A stretch of DNA of 64,000 bases, taken from positions 85,624,868 through 85,688,867 of the forward strand of contig OZ026616.1 of NCBI GenBank assembly GCA_964020975.1, written 5' to 3'. Positions within the stretch are counted from its first letter, which is position 1. Each line of letters begins with the position of its first letter. The DNA is from Hermodice carunculata (taxonomy: Eukaryota; Annelida; Polychaeta; Eunicida; Amphinomidae). A model generated the notes under the pieces. That model was not told the DNA's origin, made no database searches, and saw only the letters and a program-made list of their open reading frames with translations. Position numbers and translations under genes: made by a program. Positions 1 through 13,387 of the stretch are shown here, in pieces.

Positions 1-717
1 AAGTGGATCAAGGTAGTATATTACAGATCAATCAAACTGGCATACAAACAAACAAATGTGACCCCTGATACCAACACGTATTATGTATGTACCATAAAAC
101 TGACTCTCGGTATCCACATGTCATTTTCAGACATATTGACCCACGTAAAACATTTCATGTACTTGTGCATATCACGATAGTCGCAAATATTGACAGTAAA
201 ACTTGTGTTGGAATAACATGTATATGTAACACTGTTAGAAAGTTTGTAGAACAGAGAAAATGTAAATAAAAGAACAAAACAAGTAAACTTTAAAGAGTGC
301 ATTGTAATTAACCTTTAGTCTGTATGACATTGAGATATGGTTGGCAGAGTTATCCAAATATTATGTGGAAGGACCTTTAATAATCAGACAGAAAAGTGTT
401 TAACATACAGTCTCTTTCATACTTTTTTTTTTGTAAAAGAAAGACATGGTACAAAATGTTACATATTTTCAGGAGAGCATGACATTTGAGGTGCCTAGGG
501 CATTATTGCTGACTTGAGACTTGACACACCTGTTGTATGGAGTAAACACTGGCCTTCAGGTGCTTTCATAATTATATTCACCCCTGTCAACAAACTTACT
601 TCCCAACTCATGTGAGAGTTATTTCAGTCAGGTGACATAGGTGGACAGAGAAAAGAACAAAGGTATATATATTTCTAGACTTCATTGCCAGCATCAACAT
701 GTTAAGTCATTTTATTC

Positions 718-1735
718 TGTGGAGTTAAAGTAGCTGAGATATCATTTTCAAGCTCTGCTGACTTGTCAGTCAGCATAGCCCATGAAATTTGTTTGTGTCT
801 GTCCGTCCATTCACTTCTCAAAAAACATTTGCATTAAATATTTTGATTTTGCACATGGGTGTTCTCCCAAGTGGTTCTCTACTATGTTTGCAAGAGATGA
901 TACTGCAATATTTTTTTTCGCATTTATTTCTTTCATTTTATGAATTTTTAGCTCAGCTGAAGTGATTGGATGGTCTTGATCTGTTGTCTCTCTGTGTATA
1001 TCCATGAATCTTTTGATTTTGCTCATGGATGTTTCCCAGGTAGTCTTCCACCAGGTGTGCAAAAGAGATGATATGATAGGTTTTTAGTCTTTTGTGAGTT
1101 TTTTTTAATTTATGTATTAAAAAAGAATATTCTGCTCAAGAACTACATGGCCAGTTGCTTTGATATTGCTTACAGGGTCTGATGGGGTCACATAATTCAC
1201 ATTTTGGCCATCACGTGGTGCTGCAATTTTTTTTTTTTTTTAACATCATCTTCCCAAACTGTTGAATGGAAAAGCTTGCTTTTACACAAATATAGATGTT
1301 GCCCAGGTGGACCGTCACCAAAATTATGTAGGAGATGAAGACACGATAATTATGCACTCTCTGAAAAGGGATGTATATAGGTAGCGCTCAGTAGAATTGA
1401 AGCATTTTGCTGATTCGGCAAATTTTACATGCTGGCTTATATCTTGAGAATGGTGAATCTGAGGCCCATGGTTACTGCCTGTGAGTTTTTTTTATTTTTT
1501 ATTTTTTTTTGTGGCGTTAATTTTGACATTGAGTGATCTTGAAAGGTCAAACTCACATGTTGGCTTATATTTTGGAGGTGTTATATTTTTGGTCGCTTAT
1601 TGGTAATCACCAATACAGTACATGTAATAGAGCTGGAAAGTCTATATTTGCAGAACCAAGAGATTGGAGTCAGCAGATCACAGGATCACCATGATCCTCT
1701 TGTTTCCTTTAGAGTAGAGAAATAAAACTAATTAT
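718..1735 (+). repeat. long interspersed repeat (family A), two fragments
   Basis: It begins with a small self-complementary motif (gctgacttgtcagtcagc) and contains paragraphs shared with the copies at 26360-27960, 34425-34690, 40915-41190, 55858-56330 and 62395-62620. These include 'gttgctttgatattgc', 'ggtgctgcaatttttt' and the terminal 'caggatcaccatgatcctc'. No open frame is conserved between copies. I cannot name the family. Confidence 0.6.
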
Positions 1736-1898
1736 TTAAATTGCAGATTGTTCATTGCCAATTTTTCTGCAGGTAATTAGGTAATGTAATGTAAGTCAGA
1801 CAATGTATCTGGTAATTGGTGACAGACAGGTGTCATAAACATGATTGTCATGAAATAAATATGTTCCAACACATAATCAGGAGTTCAAAATGTGAGCA

Positions 1899-2071
1899 CA
1901 GTGGAACCTCATTAATACTGACCACGTAATCCATATGTCTCAGTAATCTGAACACTTCTCCTGGAACAGAATTGTTTGTTTCAAGTAATAGTGATTCAGT
2001 AATCCAGATGCGTTATTAATCTGAAAGGTTCACTGGGGTACAAAGGTGTTCGGATTAATGAGGTCCCACTA
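1899..2071. mobile_element. Short TIR element (family B, CAGTGRAACCT ends)
   Basis: The left end cagtggaacctcattaat is matched by the inverted right end attaatgaggtcccacta (16 of 18). At about 173 bp, non-coding, it is a MITE. The CAGT...ACTG ends and TA-rich flanks fit a Tc1/mariner/pogo-type non-autonomous element. Confidence 0.7.
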
Positions 2072-2884
2072 TATTAATGTGAAGTGACTCTAAATGCCTG
2101 AAGGAAAGGTACACAAAAGAACTTAGTGATAATGTTAGAAGAAACTTGGATCCTCTTCAGGGGATCAGCATGGTCAGTATATCTTGTATGTTAGGAATGT
2201 GTAAGTAAATTATGTGTTATAGACTACTAGTGATAATGAATATAATATTAGTAATAATTCACAATAGTACCTCTTTGATAGACCACTTTTTAGGACACCA
2301 CCTGCATAACCAGATCAATGACCACACAAATGACCCCAAAAGACCCCTTATGCACCCAGAAATTTCCCACTTCAGATGAGTAATAACCACATATTTTGTA
2401 GAAGATTGGTAAAATAATTTGTCAAAACCAGTTTGCAAATGCACAATATGTTCATAATACCAATAAGAGTAGTTAACAGAGGACTGCAAGATGGAATGGG
2501 GTCTGATAAATGTATGTCAATCATGTTTGAATCTAACTGATGTATTGAAATTCAGAAGAGTGGTTAGTTGTTTGGCAGGTGGTGGAAGAGTTGAACCTCC
2601 TTTGGGAAACCACCTCCTTTATGTGACTACTTCTTGGGGCACTGGTGGTGGTCTTGCAAAGGAGGGACTACTGTATTTGTATATAGCATATGTATATATA
2701 AAAATGTGCTTACAAGCACTGTTGCATAGGTTATCAGATGTAAATCATCACATCAAAGTACATGTATGGTCTGGTTCGAAGTCACAAATTTTGGTATTCC
2801 AGCCCAAAAAGTAAGTTTAAAATGATACATTTTCATTTAACTTAAAACTTAAAAGTTGAGCAATTTTGAATTATTAAGATACTG

Positions 2885-3261
2885 CAGTGAAGCCTGTTTT
2901 GAAAGACCATGCCTAGGCATGACCAAATTGTGGTCTTTCAGACAGACGGTCTTTCCTGGTAGGTATAATTGCCATGAAAAGTACTGAGCAAGTTATGTTT
3001 AATGACACCTTTTCCCACTAATATCTAAATTTGATCTGCTAATTGTATTTTACGAATTCAGGAATTATTTTCAAAATTTTGGATGAAACTTGCATGGAAG
3101 ATCATTCCAAATTATATGCCCATGGTCAACAGCTTTCCTTGGCCCAGAGCACACCAAGCAAAGCTGTTGACTCGGTCTTCTATCAGGTTGCAATGAGTTA
3201 AAAGATGGTCATTCTACACAAGTTGGTCACAGAAAGTGGTCTCCCTGGATAGGGACCACTG
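2885..3261. mobile_element. Family B TIR element interrupted by a TTAA MITE
   Basis: The left end cagtgaagcctgttttgaaa and the right end ctccctggatagggaccact (followed by g) are diverged inverted partners of the same family as 1899-2071. The middle (about 2999-3201) is a member of the TTAA MITE family. Removing it would leave an element of about the usual 175 bp. Confidence 0.55.
2999..3201. mobile_element. TTAA MITE (family C), diverged copy
   Basis: It shares a long stretch with the copy at 9634-9872, including 'ctaatatctaaat', 'gatgaaacttgcatggaaga' and 'gtcaacagctttccttgg', and has a right end aatgagttaa. The internal hairpin arms (gtcaacagctttccttgg / ccaagcaaagctgttgac) are still visible. 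The left end is eroded. Confidence 0.65.
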
Positions 3262-3510
3262 TCAACATCATTGGATAAAGGAATCGTGGATCAGGATTCC
3301 CTCCCTCCCCCCCCCCCCCAATTTTTAGTTTCTTTGTAGATGGATGGGGAAAATATTGACAGAACAATTGAGAAAGAAGAAGAAAAAAAGGAACTGCAAC
3401 CACAAAATAGGGAGGAACTGTTTTGAAATTATTGACCAAAAGTGGGGTCAAGTAGTATAAAATAATTATTTTTCATTGGCATTGACAAAATTGTGTGTTT
3501 TCTGTTGCAG

Positions 3511-3697
3511 CCAAAGGTTTAGATCACGTAGCAGAGAGCATTTTGTCTTACCTAGATGCCAAGTCGTTGTGCTCGGCAGAGCGGGTATGCAAGGAGTGGT
3601 ACCGGGTGATATCTGATGGTATGCTGTGGAAGAAACTAATAGAACGAATGGTGCGCACAGACACCTTGTGGCGGGGACTAGCAGAAAGAAGGGGATG
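3511..3697 (+). CDS. BTRC: beta-TrCP exon: F-box
   Basis: The exon follows the acceptor ttctgttgcag and ends before gtgagt. It encodes [20 protein letters not shown] and onward to LAERRGW, the F-box and start of the linker helix. It begins with two bases of a split Ala codon and ends with TG of a Trp codon. The ATG at 3495 is intronic and is not the start. Confidence 0.97.
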
Positions 3698-6600
3698 GTG
3701 AGTAGTCACTGACAAATGGCAGGAGATGCTGACAATACCAGCTGTTTGCATGTCCATACACAGATGTTCCCAGTCACATTTCTAAAATTCAGTGTTTCTA
3801 TGATTAACTCATTCCATACCAGTCCCTGATATTTACGTATATTTACCAAGATTTAGGACGACAATTGCATTAAATTCTTTATGAAAAGAGCTTTCGTTCA
3901 AGTACCAACATGTCTGTCGTCTTTTAAGTCAGTGGTTCTGGCACTGCCTGGCAAGTCATGCTGCAGCTGCCGCAAGGGCAGCTGCAGCATGACTTGCCAG
4001 GCAGTGCCAGTACCACCGACCAAGGCCTGTGACCGTAGTATGGAATGAGTTAAGCCTTTCCTGGTCAGAATAAGACAAGAGTCAATAGGATTTCTTGATG
4101 TCTGATAGGTTTAATGCACCCATCAGGCATCAAGGAAAGCTACTGACCCAGGCTGTATCATCATGATCGGTGTCATCTGCAATTCCCTGCAAAACAAGTT
4201 TCTATTAACATAAAATTTAGGTAAAATCATTAAAGCAGATGGCAATTTGCAGCCAGGCACTTGTGGACAATTTGAGCTAGAAGGAGTTAAGTGTTTAAAG
4301 TGTGGTGTGATATGGTGGAAAGGTTTCTCTATCTTTGGCAAACCACATTGAATTTTATTGATTTGGAACTAATGAACAATAATATTGATGACTGACCTAT
4401 AAAGATTAATATCTTGGCATAGTAGGTATCGTCTGTGTTAAGTTTCTCGTTTAGTAGCTCAACAAAAGAGAATATAAAAGATTGAAGCAGACATTGTTTG
4501 ATATGCTGATCCCAGTGATTTTAGTTATTTAGGTGGATGGAGTATGGTTTTTATACGTGATACCTTAGAACACAGGTTCACAAGTAACCCCACCATGCAA
4601 AGAATGGTCTGGAAAAATGCTACAAAGTATGTATTTTCTGAAAGCTAACAAACTGAGGACTCCCTATTTTGTACTGTCAGCGATATGCAGGTTTTTTGTG
4701 TTTGTACAACAATAATGCCAAATTGTCTTCAAAATATTGTGCAAAAATGACATCTACCTTTTCATTTATGACTCCATTTGAAAAATAATTTTGGTAATAA
4801 AGAGTTTTTGCTTATTTGTACTTATATAACTAAAAAAATGGTCTCACCTTTTTTTACCTCTGCTGACCATAGGTCACAGAGCTAATATTCTGGAAGTTAT
4901 TATGTCAAACCTAAACAGCACTGGTGGTGCTGCCTGCAGGTGAACGGGAAATATGAGTTAATATTTGGTCATATAAAAATTCTAACTCCAGTATGTTGAG
5001 AAATGAAAAGGCTCATTTCATCAAATGTACAACAAATGCATATCATGTGTGGAAGTTGAATATTACTTGCTATGGGTGACCTTGACTTACTTTCTGTAGG
5101 TCACTGGGAATACATTTCATTAAATGTTATTTGTGATGGTAATTTCATCTGAATTTATGGACATGTATCCATATACAATTACAGGAATGTTACCCAGGTG
5201 AAAGTTTATGATGTGGAGTTGTGTTAATTATTGGAACTAACATCATAGGTATCATAAACACACCAAATTCATTCTTGTGATAATAAATTGAGACAACTGC
5301 AAAATTTACTCCAAATGTGCAATAGGCCAATTGTCTAACTATGTGATATCTTGGGTCATCAGAGTATATGTCAGCAGAGCATTAGGGCCATGGGCCTAAT
5401 GCTTCACTGACATGTAACCATTGTTTTGATTTTATTCAGAAATCACTTTTGACTATTTGGTTAATAGTGCTGTTATTGTTTTAAAACTGAAAGCTCTGAT
5501 CCATTGCATGTTAAAAATACAAATATTGTTGTGTTTTTACCTTGACATTGCTTACTTTTCACAGGGGACAGTTTTTATTTAGGCCCAAGTTAGGAGAATC
5601 ACCAAAAGATCACAAATTTTACCACAGATTGTATCCACAGATTATCCAAGACATAGAAGTAAGTACCACAGTTCTGATAATAAAATTAACTGAAATTCTC
5701 AAGTCTTAATTTCAAGGAAATGTAATGATAAAGTTTTAAGTTAGGGCAAAATTTCTGGTGCAGAAAGTGATGATTTCCGAGCATTTTGCTTAATCATGAT
5801 TCAGGGACAGATGTACATGATCTAGGCCTTCAAAATTTGTAGCCAAAACGGTAAATAGAACAGTAATCAGTGCAGAATCCAAACTGCTTATATAGTTCAT
5901 GTTAAATTAGCCATTTGCAAATTTCTTTAGCCAAATGAATGAAACAGTAGCATTTGGCTTATTGACTAATAGTACCAGCAGTCCCTGATTATTGTACAAA
6001 AGTTTTCCATGTTCGTAAACAATTGGAAGCCTTTAAGTGTAAACCTGCTGTAAATTATATTTGGTTTGTTGGAGTTTGTAATAAAACTGAACACAGAAAA
6101 ATGCGACAAATAAATGTGAAAAGTTGTAGACCTGACTGGTCAATACATGGATTGTTCCTCCTTTAAAATTAATTCTTTTGTTGTGCGTGAAATTATTCTC
6201 TGGAAACTCAGGGCCAGGAATTCGGCGAGAATCGGAGAGTCCATTCTCGTAATGATTCTCCTAAACTTGTCTTTCTTTAAAAAGAAAACTAATTGACAAA
6301 AATCCAAATAGATTCTCACAAAATTTTGCCAAATTCTGGCCCTGAAACTTTGCAGCTTATGATTTGTGTCCAGGGCACAAACATTTTGTATAGACTGACA
6401 TTAAGTAGATTCAGAGGATTTTTGACTGCCCTGCAGTGAATTATGATTTTTTTCTTGGTACAGTGAAATCTGTCCATAAAGACCACTCACAGGGTTGACT
6501 ACATGTGGTCTCGTAATACAAGTGCTCTTTCTTAGGTGTAGATAAGATGAAAAATGCCAAGCAGAGTACCTTGAAAAGATGGTCTTTCAAGGCAGGTGGT

Positions 6601-9600
6601 CTCATTACAAAGGTGTTCAGGACAGGTTTCAATGTGCCTCAATTTCTGATCGCAAAGTAATCCTATATTTGTATCATGTTCTGACAGAGAATTGAAAATA
6701 ATTGGCGGACAGGACGTCACACACTGCAGAGGATCCACTGTCGAAGTGAGACCAGTAAAGGCGTCTACTGTCTACAGTATGATGACCAAAAAATAGTCAG
6801 TGGACTGCGAGATAATACAATAAAGGTAACCACAATTTTTTACTTGGTTCTGATGACAAAATTTGTGCCACGTTTGTGTGTTGTTTTCTTTGTCGTGTGT
6901 GAAGTTTGATATTGAAATGGGGTTGTGCAGAGATGGATAGCATGGTGATCTGTCGGAATTGCTACCCAAGTAGAAACTGCATCTACGACATGGAATAAGG
7001 ATCAGTTTTCTCTATATTGTACTTTGAGCTTTTTGATGTTAGCAGTGTGACATGTTTACAGTGACAGACTGTAACCTCCTTGTCACTAACCCATTGCCTG
7101 TGTAAAACTTCATGCAGGGTCTGTGAGTTCTAAGGATGTGTACAACTTCAGACATGTTTTAACAGTGACAAAAAATTGTCATAGATTAATAGGTTTCTGA
7201 CAGCTTTGCAAAGAACAGATCTGTCCATTAACACGCAAATGTAGTGGATATAAGGTTAAATTGATGCACCAGGAACTCTTTATGTTGATGTTTGTTTTGA
7301 GGTAAGGCTGTTAGTTTATTTAAGGTGGTTTTCTTCAACATTGTTTGTTTGTGTGCTTGTTTTTGGATAAGGTTAAAAAAATTTTTATTGTTATTATTTT
7401 TTTTTATTTAAGTGTGGCTTTATGTTCCATAATTTTTTAACAGTGAAGCTGAAAGGGTCTTGTGAAAAATTATTGTCAAGTTTCAAAGTTCAAAGAGCAA
7501 ATTTCAGTATTTGTTTTTTCACATGTAAAATGCACTTCCTAGATACAGGTATAAAGTTTTGCTAGGCAGTGCAATTATAGTTTGTATGTACAGTGTTTTT
7601 CAGATATTGCCCAATTAAAAAAAAAAAAACAAAAATAAAAAAAAAAAAAAAACAGCCCAGAATTATAAGCTTCACTCGAATGAAATTTATTTTTATTCAA
7701 CTTTACTAAAACCTCTAGACTTTTACTGTATTTTCGTCAAAACATCATACCATTAAAAATACCTCATTTGATAGGGGTTCTTTCAAAGATATAGTAAAGG
7801 AGGAGAAACTGTAGAAGTCAAGAATCTGTCCTTGGTGGCTGTGTCAGAACCCATGTTTTGTGTTAAACGAAGAAGGTGACAACAGACTTGGCTACTGATG
7901 TGGAATTATAAATCAAGAGTTCTTGTTGCCAGTCAATTTTAATAAAAATTTTCAGCCTACGGGTGGATTGAAATTGTCCACACCTGTATGGTATGTCTAT
8001 TATTTGTGGGTGTTGTTGGCTCTTTTTCTTTATTTTTGTTCAACCTCCAGGGACTGAGGTGAGAGTTTTGTTTGATGCACTGTGGGCAGGTTGTTTCCAG
8101 AGTGTGGCGAGGAAAGCTGTTGACCTCTTACTTATATCATACTTGATGTAAACAGCAGCCAGTATTCATTACTTCCAGCCATTTAAGGTAGTGTGTAATA
8201 AGAAAAGCTGCATACCAGCATATCAGTGGTTGAGCCCCAAGTTTCATAAAAATGAAATGTTTGTTTTCTTCCTTCAGAGATGTGCATTGGTAAAAGTCTT
8301 TGTTGGAACTTTTTGTTGGTGCACAGTGATACTGATCCCAAAGAAGGGATTTAGATATTTGAATGAAAGCCTTTTTAGGGAGCAATGGCACTGTGCAATT
8401 CTCTTTAAATTCCAGTCACATATAAATGTTTGGGGATCTAGCACGAGTGTGGAACAGGTTAAAATATTGATGTTTTGAGCAAACAGGGTCACATCCTGTT
8501 TTCATCTGTCCAAGTTAACATGTACTGGTGGTTGTCATAGATTTTGTTGGGTATATACATGTATGTAGTAGTGGCAGTGATTAAAATTAAAGGTCATGTT
8601 GAGTGTGATTTGTACTGTGATTTTTGCCAGGCAAAGTTACTTTGTAACGATGGTAAAAATCCCTGTAATTACTCAATGTGAGGAAAACTGTTATACTATG
8701 GGAAAATCCATATGATCACTCGATGTGAGGATTACTTTATTCTGCAGAAAAATCCCTTTGATTACTCAATAGGAAGAAAGCTTCCAATGTATCCATTTGA
8801 TTATTTGATGTGGAGAATACTATTATACTGTAGAAAAGTGAAAATCCCATTGATTATTCAAGGTGAAGAATTCTGGTATCCTGTAGCCATTACTTATTCA
8901 TTTTGGAGGGAACGGAGCAAGAAATGTCAACTGTGTCAAAGGACTTGGAGGAAAAAAATAGTACCAATTTTGATGTTGGGGACGGGAGACCAAAAATTTA
9001 GCTGTCAGGAGAAGCTGTCACATGGCAAATAAGAGAAGTTTAGAAAAAAACACCCCAGCTGTGACCATAAGCAAGTGTGTTTGACATCCAAGTAGAATTT
9101 ATCATGTTCTCTTTGATGGGTATTTTTGGGGGAAAAATATGCAGAATGATGACCATATGTTGAAAGTGGGAAAACAATAACATATTGTCAGTTGAGACAA
9201 GTGGTGGGTTATGGCTTTTGCTCTTAGATTTACTTGGTGTTGGAGGGGGGGGGGGGGAGGGGGAGGAGTGTGAGGAGGGTGGAATGCTCATCAAGGTTTT
9301 GAGTACCACATACAGAAACAAAAATCATTCACATCATATTTATAATCACATCTATGCATGTGAACACCCACCACTAATAATTAAAAAATGAAGGTGCATT
9401 CTGCTCATTAAATGAGATCCTTAGATATTGCTGCTTAAGTTTTCTGGATGCAGTGGTACCTGTTATTTAAGACCACCCCTACTGCCAGATTAAAGTAGCC
9501 ACATATGACAGGTGGTCTTACAGTGCAGGCAAATTAAAAAGGAATCAAGGATCCATCATCTTGAAAGGGTGGTCTTAAAATAATGTGGTCTGACAGTAGA

Positions 9601-12600
9601 GGTGGGGTTTAGAGCAGGCACCAGTACTGTAGGTTAACTCATTCCACCCTGATGACGCTTTTTCCCGCTAATATCTAAATGTCGTCTGCTAATTGTATTT
9701 TACTAATTTAGGGATTATTTTTCAATATTTTGGATGAAACTTGCATGGAAGATCATTCCAAATTATATGCCCATGGTCAACAGCTTTCCTTGGCGCGCTC
9801 TGGGCGCAATGCGCCCAGAGCACGCCAAGGAAAGCTGTTGACTCAGTCTTTTATCAGGGTGGAATGAGTTAATGTGAAAAGCAGCCCCCAATCGGAAAAA
9901 TAAGTGAATAAATAAATAAAGTGAAATAAAATAACATGGACACACAAAGATGAAAAAGAAAATGCAAAAACAAAGGTAATGAATTAAGTGAAATCTAACA
10001 TAAAAAATAAGTGCTCACAGAATCTGCAGACTTCCAAACTGCTTTTCCTTGTTTCTTTGGTATGATACAAAATGAAAAAAAAAGTGTTACATGATTTTAC
10101 CAATGAAAAGAATGGACTAAACTCAACTTCTCATGTCAGTTGGCCCACCATAATGGGCAACACACCATGGTGAAGAGGTTCTACTACCATGTGGAGGTCC
10201 ATGGTTGCAAAGTCTAATCAGTACAACTCCACATCCAAACAGTTCAGCAGCAATCTGATGTTAGCATCTTTGATAGCAAACAACAAACAAATACAGGAGT
10301 ACTTACATAGTTTGTAGTGGAGCAAGAATTCTAGCTGCATGCTGTTGTGCTCTTCAGCAGTAAATGACACAGGCAGAAAATTAAAACCGCATAATGTAAT
10401 TTTTGTCTGGCAGAAAGTTTGACCCAAGATGTGACTTTGACAATGAAAACATTGTCAGTTTAGAGGAGTTACCATATGATAAGAACAACTTACTATTATT
10501 TCTTTGCGATGCAGAGTTGCCTGCTAAACAGACCTATGTCCGTATTTACCCACTCCAATTTAGTGGAGATAATGGGGCACTTATTCTGTTCTGAAGACAA
10601 GGCACAGAGTTTCTAAAATGCAAATTTTGGTTGGACCAGAGACAGAGAGTGTGGAAAAAAAAAACAACTGAGAAAGGAACAGTCCTGTGAAAAATCTGGT
10701 AAAGCTTAGTAGGAGTGGCCTGGGCTTGGCAGATGTGCTGCTCCTGGATGGCAGGACACAACATGATTGTTGTCATGACATGCAGATGGATGACCCACTT
10801 TATGTTGTAACACCAGCCAGCCTGGTAGTCATGGGACTACAACATTTACATATAGACCAGTGTTTTGTCTGTACACAGAAACAGAAAGGCACATCTGGTT
10901 ATAAAGTGGGAAAGTCTGTCTGTTTTTTTATTGTACCTGTGGGAGTTATGTAAAGAGAAGAAAAAGAGCAGTGAAATATGAGATAGTAAAATGGTCCGTC
11001 AGATAGGAATACATTGGTGACATCATGCGATTAAATTTGTTATCAGTCAACAACTGTAGGATAGAAGACATTTTTAAGTATTTCCTTTCATTTCCTAGAA
11101 AATTTACTTGTTGCACTGTATATGTATGGTACCAAGTTCAAGGTTATGCGATGGAAACCTCATTGATCACAGTAGAATAATAATCTGTGGTGATAAAGTG
11201 TACATGGTCTGGTAGACCGGCAATAATGACAGGATTAAGTGGATATTTGTGGAAGTAGATTATCTTGAATTGAGTGGGAGAAGTTTGGCACAGCAAGAAG
11301 TGATCTGGTGACTGGTTTACTGTTACACTGTGCTTAATCAATACTCAGGGAGGTGCTGTGTAATAAGGATTAACCCATTCCTTACAGTATGCTGCCAGAA
11401 TCAGCTGTTTGTCAAATGTCTGCTTCAGTGTTTTTGACATGTTTCAATAGTTGGGTGCTGCCAAGGAAAGCTGTTGACACAGTCTTCATTCAAGGGGTGA
11501 AGGGTTCATGTACAGCTGAGATTGACCCAGAGTCCCTATCGCCAACAAGATGACTGCCAGCTGAAGCAGGCCCTTAGGCTTCTATGTGGTGATACAGCTT
11601 ATTGGGGTCCTCAGCCTTCTGTGTGGTGATACAGCTTATTGGGGCCCTCAGCCTTCTTTTATAGTGATGATACTGTTTATTGGGACCTTTAGCCTTCTGT
11701 ATGGTGATACAACCCATTGGACCCTGAGCCATCTATGTGGTGATACAGCGCATTGGGGCCCTTAACCTTCTGTGTGCTGGTACAGCGCATTGGGGCCCTC
11801 ATCCTTGTATGTGGTCAAATGCACATTGGGGCCCTCAGCTTTCTGTCGGGTGACGAAGCCCATTGGGACCCTGAGTCTTCTGTCTAGTGACAGCCCATTT
11901 GGCAGTCAGCCTTCTGTCTGGTTTACAGAGCCCATTGGGGCCCTCAGCCTTCTGTCTGGTGATGGAGCCCATTGGGGCCCTCAGCTAAAGGTTCTGTCTG
12001 ATGACGGAGCCCATGGGGGCCGTCAGCCTTTTATTGCAGTGACACAGCCCTTGGGGACCCTCAGCTTATATCTATTCAGCAAATAAGCAAAACAGTCCAT
12101 TGGGGCCCTCAGGCTTCTGTGTGTTGATATGTTCCATTGGGACCCTTGGGTTTCTATGTGGTGATACAGCCCCTGGGGGCCCTCAGCCTACAATAATGGG
12201 GATATAGGCCAGTGGGGCCCTCAGCTGTCCATATGGTGATACAGCCATCTGTGTTGAGCTCAGTGCTGCCCCAATACATTTCTGATATTGATTTTATAAG
12301 ATCATGTTACTTAAAACTGAAGGAAAATTCAGAGCAATGGAGCACACCCGGTAACAGGCTAGTCCTCACAGATAAAGTTAACAATCTAAATCTTGGCCTA
12401 TAATAAGCCCGGTAACAGGCTAGTCCTCACAGATAAAGTTAACAATCTAAATCTAGGCCTATAATAAGCCACATACAGTACATGTCAAACTTGCATTCAG
12501 CAAACATGTCTTCGGTGTTAAAACTCTTTGCAACTTGTACCATGATTGTCATTCAAGCACAAATTAGTATAGCTATCAGCTTGTCTGCATGCACTAGAGT

Positions 12601-13333
12601 GAGGCAAGCAGTGTGCATGGTGGGATGAACATCACAGGATAGTGTTCTTGGCCTACTCCTCCCATCTATATCCTAACTGCATATACAGTGAGAAGACCAC
12701 CCTGACTGTCATAGAAATCTACCGTCATTAGATGGGTGAATTCTCAAAGAGGAACAACATGGTAGCTAGCACACAGTGTGAAGGTGGTCACCTTAGAGGT
12801 AATGCCTTTGGCGAGATGGACTGAGCTGGAGGGGATCACTGTCCTATAGTGGTACCTCAGACCTGCTATAAAGACTACCAGTCGTGAGAGAATACATGTC
12901 TTATCTAGGACTATATTTTAGAGAGACTACAGCCTGTTTCTTTTTTAAATATATCTGTTATTAAAGGCTGCCTTTCATATTTGGTTCGTCTTGGCTGGCA
13001 TAAAGGGTGGTTGTAAATGACAGGTACTACTGTATTCTGTATGTTCTAGAATCTCACTCTCTTGCCCCCCCCTCCCCCCCCCCCATCTTTGCATGTAGCA
13101 AATTTCTGAATAGCTGTCAGAGAGAAAACCGGGTTTGTGAGAAGAGGGAACATACATAAAATATTTTATTGTAATTTATATTTTAAAGATCACACTTGTG
13201 TGTTGTGCTGATGGACATAATTCCTCATATTGTTTTTCATGCCAATGAGAATCCATACTTGAATTGTGTGACATTTGAGCCTGCTTAAATGTTTCTCCAT
13301 CATGTCTTCTGTTTGCTTTGACCGGACTGAAGA

Positions 13334-13387
<54 letters not shown>

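Larger units (their letters stand above)
1..3510 (+). other. 5' part of the window: intron upstream of the F-box exon
   Basis: No coding exon is recognised. The first exon below starts mid-codon, so this stretch is the 3' part of an intron of the beta-TrCP gene. It holds two fragments of a long interspersed repeat (about 718-1735), a TIR element (1899-2071), a second TIR element split by a TTAA MITE (2885-3261) and a C-run at 3308-3319. The open frames here are short and show no protein-like composition. Confidence 0.7.
3698..5564 (+). other. Intron of beta-TrCP with two adjacent TTAA MITEs
   Basis: It is bounded by gtgagt and ttttcacag. Its first 600 bases hold two TTAA-flanked elements. 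The rest (about 4300-5560) is AT-rich sequence in which I see no gene and no clear repeat. Confidence 0.85.

Noticed and set aside
3495-3510. ATG at 3495 as the start of an F-box protein
   Set aside because: It lies in the polypyrimidine tract and acceptor of the intron. The exon starts mid-codon at 3511 and the family continues N-terminally.
11772-12086. 104-codon frame in the large intron
   Set aside because: It is made of the 37-bp minisatellite units.
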